This document shows positions 10,074-21,030 of a DNA stretch of 64,000 bases, one piece after another; the stretch's first letter is position 1; the number at the start of each line of letters is the position of its first letter. The notes beneath the pieces were generated by a model. That model had not been told where the DNA came from. It searched no databases and saw nothing but the letters and a program-made list of their open reading frames with translations. The position numbers were made by a program, and so were the translations under genes. Location: positions 2,752,178 through 2,816,177 of the forward strand of contig JAJEKV010000002.1 in NCBI GenBank assembly GCA_021234155.1. The letters are read 5' to 3'. Origin of the DNA: Isoetes taiwanensis. Its lineage: Eukaryota > Streptophyta > Lycopodiopsida > Isoetales > Isoetaceae.

Positions 10074-11542
10074 TGTGACGCTCCTTGCGCTATATACGGC
10101 AGCCCGTGGTATACAACGAAGGACCTTCTCCATCCAACGGCTACCCGTCCTCTAGGTCCCTATATCAGCGGAAGCAAAACATATAAACATAAGCACTAGC
10201 AATAACATAACAACAATACCATCCATTCATCCATGTCACCGAATACAACAATACATCAAATACATCAAATAGAGGCTCCTACCTAGGGCTCAGACTCAAG
10301 GGGGGAGTTGACTGGCGGCTGGGGGGCCTCCAGATAGAACAGATCGAGTTATAGTAATGACTTAGGCTGGCAATAGACAATGGCTAGGGTTGATCATCCA
10401 TCTGCCCCTCCTGTGCATACTTTGCAGATAGGCTAAATCAGGCTTTGTCGTGATTGTAACCTGCTGGAGATGCAATCTCATGGTATCACCCAATGAGACT
10501 ACTCCATGTTGCATCTCCCCGGTCCGATGAGGTAGGAAGGGTTGCATATCCCCTTCCCGGAGTGCAGTGGCTCCATGGGTGGCTAGAGGATCGTGGCAAC
10601 ACACGTCCATACCCGACTGAACTTCCCAAAACAAGAGCCAAGCCGACACTTGCAACTCTTGAGAGTCGTATGACGCCATTTACCCCAGAAGTGTCGGACC
10701 CATACCCGCCTACACGTGACCGGCTATGAGCCTAGCCCGCTATGGGACCCCCGACAGTTGCAAGCTTGCCAGCGGTCCTCCCTCCACTTTACCACATGAC
10801 CCCGCTTGTGTGGTGCTCGATCCTCCCATAGCCTCCTGTGAGCCGATGGGCTCTATGCACGAAGTCGCATAATAATGGGAACTAATGGGTCTAAACTAGG
10901 AGCATTATCTAAATAATAGCTACTAGGTCTCTACCCCCCTTCCCAATACATGCAAACATATATCAACATAACATGATAAATAACAAGAATAACAACTGAT
11001 CCTAATCAGATACATCTAACTTATAGTTAGGGTTTATTGATTAGGGTTCATGCTCAGACCTATAGGTTCTAGAATGGCTCTACTAGGACACAATTGGAGT
11101 CTACTCGAAGTACCTGCTCCTGACGAGTTGCCGCCGGATTCCTAGTTTTCCATCTCTAGTAGGTGGTTCGAGTATACGACCCTCCTCTACTATGCATGTG
11201 CCGCATCGGGCATCGCAGCCACGGATGTCAAGACGATCCTCGAATCGAAAGCGTGGGGCACAATTGTTGGAGCCAAAAGTGGTCTAGGTTTAGGGTTTTG
11301 CCATTTATGTGTTAGGGTTCACATGAGGGCCACTTGGCTCCAATAGGGTGCGTCCATGTGGCGAGTCACCTATAGAGTGAAGCCACGTGGAAATGGGTCA
11401 CGTCTTAAAGTTGGCTAAGTTATGTAAATAACTTGGCCATGCCCCCACACTTGGTGCATACAAGTCTACTAATGTAGATTTGTATAGTGACGTGGGTTTA
11501 GGATATACGCATTTATATTATATATTCTAGGGGAACGTCACA
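10074..11542 (-). mobile_element. Long terminal repeat of a Ty3/gypsy-like element (5' LTR, about 1.47 kb)
   Basis: The block begins TGTGACG and ends CGTCACA, a perfect 7-bp inverted terminus of the TG...CA type, and it abuts a tRNA-Met primer-binding site. A length near 1.5 kb with TGTGACG ends is common in plant Ty3/gypsy elements, but no protein domain is present to prove the superfamily. The body of the element and its second LTR are not found in the window, so this is a remnant. The open frames inside the LTR are not genes. Confidence 0.7.
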
Positions 11543-11554
11543 GTGTTGATATAG

Positions 11555-12307
11555 GTGAGTAAATTCACAACGCTTGGCCAAAGCCTAATCAAATTACTGG
11601 TCAATTTTTTGGTCAACTCCCTAGCCAAACTCTCGTTCAAGCTCTGATGAAACACCTGTCGAGCCTGCGGTTGAAAATATTTGAGTTTCAAATAGTTAAT
11701 AATAGTGCATCTATGATGATCTTATAGACGTAGAGAAACGATGTTTCTTATCAAATTCAACCAAAAGATCCAAACCCAGTTTGCCTCAATGCTCAGATCA
11801 AAACATAGGAACTTGTCCGAGTCATAAAGCATGAATGAATAAACTGAAATATAGTAATTATATAGACAGATTTCCTTTAAGGCATGAATAAACTTGTAGC
11901 AAATTCTTACCTTCTGTAAACTGGTGTATTTTCTGGCATATAGAACTCTAGTTCAAGTTTTAATCAAATAATTCGTCAAACATAGGCCAATATGCAATCA
12001 AACCACTATCAACCATTGATTGAATGTCTAGTCAAACTCCAGGTCAACTTCACGATCAACCTATAGTCAAATTCCCAAGTCACGTCTAATTAGCCCTTTT
12101 TTTATTGCAGGTTGGCAACTTAAAGATGTTGCTATGGCCCCTTGAAAAATATGCATGCCTATAATTTCGCAGAACAATGTGTTGTTTTATTATTAGAATG
12201 ATATGTTACAGATGATTCTCAACGCGAATTCATTTTGTCATTTGATATCATATAAGTTAAATTTAGATGGCAAGATTAGAGAAAAATTGAAAGATGGATT
12301 ATACAAT
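11555..12307 (+). repeat. Repeat R1, copy 1 (partial)
   Basis: This stretch matches 27906-28612 and 41310-41773 plus 50703-50960 over several hundred bases. Landmarks are CAATTTTTTGGTCAACTCCCTAG, the CTCGTTCAAGCTCTGATGAAACAC block and AGTGCATCTATGATGATC. The match starts right after the LTR end and stops at ATTATACAATAA. No coding capacity is evident. It may be the decayed flank of the duplicated H2A block. Confidence 0.75.
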
Positions 12308-13170
12308 AATATGGTGTGCATTTGTCTTTTGAAATCGAGAACACTTGAGTGACTGACATAAAATATTGGGCAATTAGATTGAATAATTGTGCCCTGTAAT
12401 AATGGCTATGCTACTTAAAATATCTTGCATGGAGTGGAGAGGAATTTGTATGTATCAACTTGCATTGTGCAAATTGGAATTCTAGTTGTTGCCGCTCCTC
12501 AGTCGTATATCATAGTGAACTGCATAAGGGGTGCCCTTATAGCCCAATCCCTCTTTCTCCATTCAAGAGGACTTAAAATTCCATGATAATCTATAGAGAG
12601 TAGGACAATTTATGGTGGGGTTGAATAGGGATAAATGTAAACTTGCTACCAATGAAAGATTTAACAAATATTCCATGCGACACTATCTAGATATGCAATA
12701 TCTCTTTCATATTTGTTTCGTAATGCATTTTTACTGGCATTTTGTATCCAGTAAACAGATTGGTAGTGGTGGAGTGGCATGTAGAGAGCTTCAGAAACTA
12801 ATCCTTTGGATGGGACATGTATTTCCATTGGTATTGATGGTCTGTTCGTGGAGGTAAGATGTCAAAAAAGACATGTTTGATTGACTCCAAAACCCTGCTT
12901 TTATGTACCAGTGACTGAAATGGTTTCACTAACTACACGTATATGACAATCCCCTAAGTGCTCTAATTGATGGCCCTACACAGTGAATAAATTTTAGAGA
13001 ACGAGAGCTATACAAAAAATAAGGTGGCGCTAACAATCAATGTCTGTATTGGCAATACAAAAGTAATGACAAAAAGATGCACACGTCCCTAAATAGGATG
13101 TGCTGACGTGGTAGGTGCTGACATCATGTTAGGGTTATAGTAGTTAGGGTTACAGTAGGTTTCCTACTTC
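12308..13170. other. No recognisable gene; probably includes a Copia LTR
   Basis: AT-rich sequence with short open frames and no recognised motif. The right end (below 13175) reads on the minus strand as TGTTAGAAGTAGGAAACC after a purine tract AGAAGGGG. This looks like the polypurine tract and 3' LTR start of the Copia element whose RNase H lies at 13221-13742. The outer LTR end is not clear. Confidence 0.4.
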
Positions 13171-13175
13171 TAACA

Positions 13176-13745
13176 CCCCTTCTAAAATGCTATTGTAAGT
13201 AAAATAGAGTAGGAAATGAATCAAACAAGAACTTGTAACTTCTGATTGCTCAATAAAATCTTCATCTGGTTAAGGCTTGAGCCTATAAGCGGTTTCGTCA
13301 TGCCATCAGCTAGTTGACTGGAAATTGCACAATATTCCACATCCAATGTAGACTGTTTCATTTGTTCCCTGACAAAACAGAGCTCAGTATCGTGATGCTT
13401 AGTTGGATGATGGTACTGTTCATTCTTGAGCAGATCTATGGCACCAGAGTTATCTATTAACAACTTAGCCTTTGGGATTGGAACTTTTAATTCTTGAAAG
13501 AGTTGTAACAGCAACATCATCTCTTGAGCTCCTGTAACCAATGCTTTTGATTTACCTTGAGTAATGGGCTGGCCGAATTTGGCCGTCTTTTTAGATCCCC
13601 AAGTGATTGGGCTTGCTCCAAGCATAGAAATATAACACAGATGTGACCTTCTATAATCAAAATCAGTGCCAGCATGATCAGCATCTGTATAAAATAGGAG
13701 ATCCATATTGGTCTGATTTCTATAAACAATGCCTTCAGTCATGGT
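13176..13745 (-). mobile_element. Ty1/Copia retrotransposon, RNase H end of the polyprotein
   Basis: The minus-strand frame 13742-13221 gives 173 residues that match the Copia RNase H domain: DADHAGTDFDYRRS near the start, then ITWGSKKTAKFGQPITQGKS, IDNSGAIDLLKN and HPTKHHDTELCFVREQ, ending with QLADGMTKPL. The reverse transcriptase and integrase are missing upstream, so it is a 5'-truncated remnant. The frame ends shortly before a purine tract (AGAAGGGG) and a TGTTAG sequence that would start the 3' LTR. In this family the domain removes the RNA strand from the RNA-DNA hybrid. Confidence 0.85.
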
Positions 13746-13859
13746 AGCTTTAAAATAAACAACAATACGTTTGGCAATATGCCAATGGTTTTGTTTGGGA
13801 GACTATATAAACCTGCTGACTTGACTAGGCCCACAGGCCGTGAGTCAATACCGCTCCTT

Positions 13860-15965
13860 TCTCAAGAACAAGAAGGCCATATATACCTCGGAGCATCGAT
13901 AGAATAATACGGTCTCACGGATCGGCACGGGGCATTAAAGAGAAGGGTCTTGAGCAAGCCTGCACATCCCATAGGGAACATCACCTCGGAGCAATGGGTA
14001 CAGTACTTGCAACAGCTTTACGACCCGCTTCGGGGGCTGACACCGATTCCTCCACAGATATAGGCATGGCGCTGGTTATCACAGAGAGGGGATGTCATCA
14101 TGGGCATACAACATCCCCAGCTAATGGGAAGGCAGCATTTAGATGGGTGGCATCTGCGAGGAACTTGAAATGGGCTGGCCTCCATCGTGCACATCCTCGA
14201 CATTGTTCAATAACAACATTCGAGAAGGCTTCCCCTCTGCCAATGGACCACTAAGTAGAGTTGTGCCCATATACAAAGCGGGGGCACTCAATGCCCGACC
14301 AACTACCATACTATTGCGGTCAGCTCTCTCTTTGCAAAAACTGTTGTTTGGCATCCTTGAGCAGCGGCTGACAATATGGCGGCGAAGAAAACGGATGTGC
14401 GAGCTCTACACAGCGGGTTTTGGCCCAGCCACTCCACCTTGATCATATCTTCACGCTACACATTGATTGAGGATAGCGGAATCGCCGCGTGAGAACCCAT
14501 CTTTGTTGTTTTTAGTTTTTGCAAAGCTTTTGACACGATGCCCCCGCGACAAACTATGGGACGATTAAGGCATTTGGGGACCCCTTGACTTGCCGAATGC
14601 AATATATAGGCTATCACGAGGCATGCTCGGGCCGTATCACATCGTCGCCACAGCCCGGTGTCGATGGCATTGGGTGCCGTCGGTTTGCCCCCTCTCCCCC
14701 CACACTTTGGCCTATATATTGATCAACTGAAGATTGGCTCTCTAAGCATGGAGGTGTGGCGCACATCTCATGCATCACACAATCCGCAACTCATATATGC
14801 TGACGATGTCAACCTCGGCCTATACTCCGGAGGATATGCAACGTCACCGGATGCTCTTGACACTTTTGCCAATTCACCGCATGCGAGTTAACTTGGCCAA
14901 AACTAGGGTGCCGCATCATCCCGCCCAAGGCTTCCTCATTCACTTACCGGGGACAAGAGGTAGAGGTGGCTCCGACCTACAAGTACTTGGGGATCGAAGT
15001 TCTCAACTACCACCCATTGGGATGTTGCCATCGATTGTGGGTCACGGGGTTGGAAAGCACTATATGCCATGCGAGAACAACCACCAAGGTAGTTGTATGC
15101 CCAGGGCCACCAATCCACTTTGTTCCGGGCCTTGGTCGAGCGGTCCTTTTGTATGGGGGCGTGTGGGGTCCGTGATGATATCCTCAACACCGGAATGACC
15201 TCGGCGGTCAAAGAAGGCCTTCTTGGCACGGGCCCTCGGGGTGAAGTCCACGCCTCCATACCAGATCCTACTCAGAGACAGGGCTTTCTACCCCTTCAAC
15301 GGGTTGCATTGGAACGCCATATCGTTTACTTCCAAAAGGTGGTCGCTATGGCTAATACACGCTTGCCCCACCTTGCTTTGGTCACGGTGATGGGTCCCTA
15401 ACGCCTTTGAAATCCTGCTGGAAAGACAAGCAAGCTCAGTGGTTCTCCGCGGGGTGTGCGGGTAAAAGATGTGTCCGTGTCGACAAAGAAAGATCGCAAT
15501 GCACTTAAGCTATACCTAGATGCTACTTTCCTTCAAGCTCTGGATGCGATGCTCGACGGACGTTAAGCCGGCAAGTACACACTCGCCAGCAAGTCAATCC
15601 TAGGCTCACAAGAGGCCCACACCAAAGCAGTACACCCAAATGCCCATGAAGAAGCGCCGGACTTATAGCTTCCATTCGCGCCGGTGCACATCCGCGATTG
15701 AAACGGCGTTGGGCTCGAAGCACGAGAGCAAAGGCTTTTGCCGGTGTTGCCACCGGATGCCCATTGAGGATGAATGTCATGCCCTCCGTGATCTGCCCAA
15801 AGATTTTGCCCATATCCGAAATCCATATGTTCGACATTACCAGTGCCCCGGCCACCATTGCATCGCTTATTGACTACCCGGGCCGGTGGGTTTGTTGGGG
15901 TCATACCTCCAGGAGGTTATGGATGCACTGACTCATTTGTGTCCTACGGGACGGTATTGAACTGT
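13860..15965 (+). mobile_element. RTE-like LINE, reverse transcriptase and C-terminal part, plus strand
   Basis: Broken frames in order give GFPSANGPLSRVVPIYKAG (start of the reverse transcriptase, about 14220-14290), FCKAFDTMP (about 14515), LIYADDVNLGLYS with the catalytic YADD (about 14795), VNLAKTRV (14886) and TYKYLGIEV (14975). At the end come SAIETALG and CRCCHRMPIEDECHAL (about 15690-15780), the same Cys/His C-terminal motif as at 1.5-1.7 kb. The sequence is GC-richer than its surroundings. Many frameshifts and stops show a pseudogene. It lies between a Copia fragment and L1 LINE A. The 5' half (endonuclease) is absent here but present in a related copy at 51.8-52.9 kb. Confidence 0.8.
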
Positions 15966-16002
15966 CCTATACAATTGTACAGCGTGCCAGCATACTAAGG
16001 TG

Positions 16003-16202
16003 GAATGGTCTTAGCTCTCTTTTGATTCCAATATTGGTACAACGATCTGGTGAGCCTTCAGTGAGATTTGACGAGTTTGGAGCAAGAATCTATGACAAAG
16101 ATATTTCAGGCAAGATTGATGAGCAATCTGTTGTTCTTGACATCCGATCCTGTCTTTTCCTCTTAAATCCAGTTGATATTGGAGGCCACAACAATTGGGT
16201 TT
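16003..16202 (+). other. Unassigned open stretch between two LINEs
   Basis: The plus frame reads continuously through about 65 residues, including SVRFDEFGARIYDKD and LFLLNPVDIGGHNNWV, with gene-like composition. I do not recognise the protein. The stretch is too short to call a gene. It may be an exon fragment or the unfamiliar end of the flanking element. Confidence 0.25.
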
Positions 16203-18515
16203 CCCCCCTTCCACCAATTAAGGTGCCGACGCAGCCCCACCAGAATGTCCTCCCACACACTTGCCGCCGAAATGTCGATGCCGAACATGATACCCAAAAG
16301 CCTAGAGCATGTGCCCTGCGGCTGCACTCGCCAAGGAAATTAAGACACAACCACCGGCATGGGATTTGCTGCCGGCCATAATGCCGAGCACTTCGTCCAA
16401 TTCATGAGGCAGCCTGAGGCAAGGGAAAATGTGTCCAAGAGCTCCTTCGCGTTTAATAGATTCATCTCATCAGCCTGTAGGAAGAGGAAAGAGTCATCAA
16501 AGATAATCGACTTCCAATCATAAGACTCTCCGCCATCCTCAAACTCCTTATAACCCCCACCACCGAGACCAACAATCCGCTGAGGGCCTCACCATCATGG
16601 TAACAGGAAGGGCGCCCAAAGGGCATCCTCGCTAACGCCACTGCCACCAAAGATCGCCGATGATTCACCGCGTGACATAGGATGGTGGCTTCAAGGACGC
16701 AGAGCTTCCGGTTAATGCCGCAGAAAGTTTCCACGTACCATAACATCATCCTCTTCAAAAATCCCAACGAACACTAATATAGGCCTTAAGTCCGTCCAGC
16801 CGTGTACACGCTCGCTGACGCTTCAAGGCCAAAGAATACCCTCAATGCCGCCATACATTGTTAAGAATCTACCGCCCAGAATGAAGCCGCATTGCATGGG
16901 ACTAATAGCCTTCAACAACTGCGCCTAAGGGAGAGGGCTCAAAGTGATGATCTTGTATACTGCTGATAGCAGCGTGATGGGCCGCCAATCAGAAATGACA
17001 GATGGCTCCTTCACCTTTAGTATTAACGAGATGCAGCCAGTGTTGAGTCTATAATCCAAATACCAAGCAGCACCTTTGATAGGTCTCAGACATTAACAAT
17101 CCCCACCCAATCCCAATATTCTTGGAACTCCACCTGAATGCCGCCCTTGCGGGGGCACTTATGAGGGGCCAAGGGCGCAAGAAACCTCCTCAAGCTCCCC
17201 GCTTTGTAGCGGGCGCCGCAACGCCGGCCGCCCGTCCACACACCTTGCATGACACCTTACTGAGCACGATCTCCTCCATCACGTCTGTGTAGGGATATCT
17301 CTTTTCCCGAAAGAACAGAGAGAAATGCTGAAAAGTGACCCATTTAATATCTTCAGGCAAATGCAGAGTACGACCATCGGGCAATGCCAGAGACGACATT
17401 GAGGCCGCATACTTCTTCTGCCGCGCAGCCCTAAAGAACATTCGAGAATTGGTGTCTCCTACCCGCAGCCAGGTGATCCCCACCTTCACCCTTGCCTGAG
17501 CAGCCCTCTTAGATTCGTCCGCTGCAATGTGGCGCAATATCTCATTCTCCCGCACCCCATTAGATGGCTGTGACATAAGGGTTTCCAATTCTCGATACAA
17601 TGCCTCCAACGCCTCCCGCTCATGCCGTGCCCTCCGCCTCCCCCACGACTTGGCGAATGCCTTGACCTCAGCCAGGGCCTTGACCATCCCTGACATCCCG
17701 AAGTTATCCCGAAAGGTACGGAACCAAATCTGCTGGCATCCCAAAGAGAAGTCAGCATCCAGCGGTATTTAACTTGAACAATGTGCGTGCCGGCCTGACT
17801 GCACTCGATCCCTGGGAGATTAGCTGAGGAAAATGATCAGAGACCGCGGTGGACAGAATGTTCTTTCGCTTGAGCAGAGGCGCCCGGTCCGATGCTAGGG
17901 TATTAGCATAGCATCTGTCATGACGCGCATACGCCCGACCGGCCCCCGTCCACTGATTACACCAGGTGTGTGGAGTCGCCCGCCGCCTCTGCCAAATGCA
18001 AGGAGTCCAACAGCATCACCCATTGCTGCCGCTCAAAACCCTGCACCACTTCCGCTCCTCTGCCACACCTATCATGAACAGTCTTGACCATGTTGAAATC
18101 GCCCAGCAGCAACCAAGCCACACCAGCCCCCACGGATGCGACCTTGTGCCTCAGAGATGCCCACAACGCCCCTCTCTATCACGCACTATTGTGGGCGTAG
18201 ACATTCACAATCCCCCACTCATGCGATCCCTCTCGCCACTTGATAATGACCCACCTGCCCCAACGGTCAGCCAGGATAAGAGTCACCTGCACATGCATCT
18301 TCCACGCAATGGTCGTCCCGCCTTTAGAGGCCCCAGAGGTGGCAACTGCAGCAGCGTATGTCCAGCAGTGCCCGAGCGTCCCCCCTGTGACACTTATGTT
18401 TCTGAAGGCACAAAATATCCGGGTCCAATTTGCGAACGGCCAGCGCCACTCTCGTTCCCTTGCAGGGTGATGAGCGCACCCCTCGAACATTCCAACTCAA
18501 AATCTTCTGGTCCAT
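16203..18515 (-). pseudogene. LINE A ORF2: endonuclease and partial reverse transcriptase
   Basis: ORF2 starts at 18515 with MDQKILSWNVRGVRS, the usual start of a plant L1 apurinic endonuclease. It goes on through DPDILCLQKHKC, WGIVNVYAHNSA and LLLGDFNMVKTVHDRCG (about 18100). A linker follows at 17744-17190 (residues such as AQARVKVGITWLRVGDTNSRMFF), then a damaged reverse transcriptase from about 17190 down. The start codon lies 5 nt beyond the ORF1 stop. Several frameshifts separate the parts, so no active protein can be made. Confidence 0.85.
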
Positions 18516-18520
18516 AACTA

Positions 18521-19075
18521 CTACTGAGAAGAAGGATTCTTATGATGCTTCTTCTTCTGCCCCCGTCTTGCCGGTGAAGGCGGCCCCTGATCTGAGTCAT
18601 ATGGAACAAGAGTGAGCGGGTTATCTGTGAGGGCGACCTCAGCCTCCAAATCCGCCACATCCGCCCAAGAGCGTACCCGAGCCACCTTATCAAGATCCAT
18701 CCCCTCCGAAGAGGCTTGGGTGGACACTACGTCAGAGTCCAACTGCCCCACCAGCCGATCATCAGCGAGCCCAGAGCCCACCTGTAGGGACTGCCGCTGC
18801 TCCGCCAGCTCCTGAAGCCGCTGAATGTGAAGCAACTTTTGGGCCACCGTTTGTGGGGACACCGTTGAGTCCACGCCTCCCTGCCCCCCTGGAACAGCCA
18901 ATGGCACATTATTATTCCTCAGGCCGAGTGGCCTACCCTGCACGGACCCAACTACCGCCCGGGTCCCGGCCGGGGCGCCCTCCACCGGGCAGAGCTTGAG
19001 ACGCGAGCTCGCGTCCCCGCCCCGGCCAACGCCCTCGTTGCCTCCCGTGGAGCCCCCGGCATCAAACAGCCTCAC
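18521..19075 (-). pseudogene. LINE A ORF1, C-terminal part
   Basis: An open frame of 184 residues, rich in Gly, Arg, Ser and Gln, includes GVDSTVSPQTVAQKLL, SSEGMDLDKVARVRSWADVADLE and a lysine-rich tail (GQKKKHHKN). It stops just before the ORF2 start, as in plant L1 elements, where ORF1 encodes the RNA-binding gag-like protein. The zinc knuckle and DUF4283-like N-terminal part expected for this protein are missing, so the element is 5'-truncated. LINE B has the same segment with frameshifts. Confidence 0.7.
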
Positions 19076-19115
19076 GTGCTCGGGAAGCTTAACCCGCGAA
19101 GACCTGGAGAGCGGG

Positions 19116-19233
19116 TTTTAATTGTGTTGGATAGTGACTGACTGTTATTTAGAAGGCAAATGATTTATCATAAAATTATCATTGAAAGAAAGCCATTTGA
19201 CTTTGCAGATTTTGAAATTAGTTTAGAAATAAA
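19116..19233 (+). repeat. R1-block flank, copy next to LINE A
   Basis: From TTTTAATTGTGTTGGATAG to TTTAGAAATAAA the sequence matches 33355-33470 and 51074-51190. It is the short piece of the duplicated block lying between the LINE A insertion point and the 5.5-kb insertion that begins at about 19234. Confidence 0.8.
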
Positions 19234-19849
19234 CAAGGTGCTGCGCACGGAGGGTTGCCCTCCATGGCCGGAGGATGAAATGGCTTGAAATCATAGTTCA
19301 AGGTCATGTTTTGGCAATCAATTCAAATTGCTACATCAAGTCAATAGAATACTTGATACTTGATAACATACGAGACAATGTATGAAGAATCTAAATAGAG
19401 AAATAAGAAGGGAGGGGGGGATGCAAAAGAACTTAGGAACTGTGAATTGTTTGGATTTATGGCATACAACGTGAACCTCGTGTTAAATGCAAGAACATGA
19501 CTGTGATAATCCCCCTTTCCAAAAGCAACCTCTGCAGCTTCATTCATTGACTCAACATTATACCACATGACCTCTATCCTATCGATTTTCATCTTAGGAG
19601 GATCAACATGTAGATAGATGACTAGTATTGTGAAAGATAAAGCAAAAACATCAAACCTGTGATGCTAGCAATCAATGTATCGTATCTGCATATTTTATGA
19701 CTTGCTATTTCCCTTACCCTTACCCTTTCTATTTCTAGTTCCTTTTCTAATTGAGAGCCTCGTCTGTCTTAGACTAGCTCCCAGACCTCCAAGCTTTGTT
19801 GACCTTGATAGAACAAAGTATCTGGCACTACCATAGCGAGAAGAATGGG

Positions 19850-20010
19850 CAATGGGGAGAGTCACCTGGAATAGCCAACTTAGGCCAGTCACAAAGCATA
19901 TCTGGGTATATACTGACATATACCCAAAATATGTCGTACACATATAAACGAAGATTTGCCATTAAAGGCGACCCAAAAACACACAAAATTTTGTCATAAA
20001 AAACACAACT
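19850..20010 (+). repeat. Dispersed repeat, pair with 24650-24790
   Basis: Both copies contain an AGTCAC...GCATAT...GGGTATAT or GGATAT series, then AAACGAAGATTTGCC or AAACAAGGGTTTGCC, then (A/G)GGC(G/A)ACCCAAAAACA. The similarity is moderate, with many changes. It may be a small non-autonomous element. Its second copy forms the right end of the 5.5-kb insertion. Confidence 0.45.
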
Positions 20011-20904
20011 TTGTCCGAAGAGTTGATATGCCACGTGAACAAGATCGTTAAACATGCATGTTGCGCTTCGAAAACAAAGTATGCTGGGGTTACCACCGTC
20101 GGCCAAGTATCGCTGCCACAGTGGAGTAGAAATTATGAAGTTCCAATTTTGCGCGTGGCAACTTTATTTTTGCCCTTAATTCCATTGAATTGCTTTCTCT
20201 ATCATGAGCTATTCATTCTTGTGTTTAGTCTCGTGTTGAAATTTATGCTTTACAAACCATGTTCACAACAAAATGCAACTCATTAGTAGGTATGCAATTG
20301 GAGCCAAAACATGGCATACGCGTGGGGAGGTGCTTTACCCCTTAAATTCAAACCCCTTCAAAATATCAAACGGCAGTGCAAAACTCAACCCGGCCTCAGA
20401 CTCAAAAATTATGTAGTACATAAAAGGGCCCAATTATTTTTACATGAAAAATGGTGTAATTTGGTTGGGCTTCTTGGAGAGGTGCAAGACTCCACAATGG
20501 ACCCGCCACCGCCGTGTCTCCACTGCCACCTCACTTTGCACCTCGCCCTTACACGAGGTAAAAGGTTTTCTTTATATATTCTTTATATTATATTATAACA
20601 ATACATAAAATTTTGCACCATGGTTATGCAAAAAATAACACTTTGCACCATGGTTACGCAGAAAATAATGAACAAAACACCTGGGCACAGAAAGAACAAA
20701 GCACATCATATGCAAGTACCTGATCCATGAAAGAACCCTGAAATTCTTATAATAGCCTTGTAGCCATATGCCAACACCATTAGCCTTGCTACAATCTTAT
20801 ACTCTCGAGTACAAGAAGGACAAAGTCGTTAAGAAGTTACCCATTTTATCAGGTGAGAAAGATACAATCCCATGTATACAATATTGGCATGCAGCAATCA
20901 ACCA

Positions 20905-21030
20905 ACCAATTTTATGAAGCGAGAAAGCTACAATCCCAGGTATACAATCCCAGGTATACGCTATTGACATGGCTCTTCAGGATCAACAAATCTACTATTG
21001 ATATGGCTCTTCAGGATCAACAAATCTACT
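20905..21030. repeat. Small direct duplications at the 3' end of the unrecognised gene
   Basis: ATGGCTCTTCAGGATCAACA with AATCTACT occurs twice, at 20970-20996 and 21003-21029, and TACAATCCCAGGTATAC occurs twice just before. The repeat overlaps the last codons and stop of the minus-strand frame, so one copy is likely a recent slippage product. Confidence 0.75.

Larger units (their letters stand above)
16203..19115 (-). mobile_element. L1-type LINE A (3' end missing)
   Basis: This is the minus-strand relative of LINE B. The two are alignable from 16205/30250 to 19113/33352. It keeps the end of ORF1, the endonuclease, the linker and part of the reverse transcriptase, but lacks about 1.5 kb of the 3' side, including the poly-A. 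L1 copies are normally 5'-truncated, so loss of the 3' end points to a later deletion or rearrangement. Its 5' side is followed by GGTTTTAATTGTGT (19114-19127), the target sequence that also lies at the poly-A end of LINE B. Confidence 0.85.

Noticed and set aside
10362..10729. Open frames inside the LTR
   Set aside because: They fall within an LTR with clear ends and primer-binding site, which normally codes for nothing.
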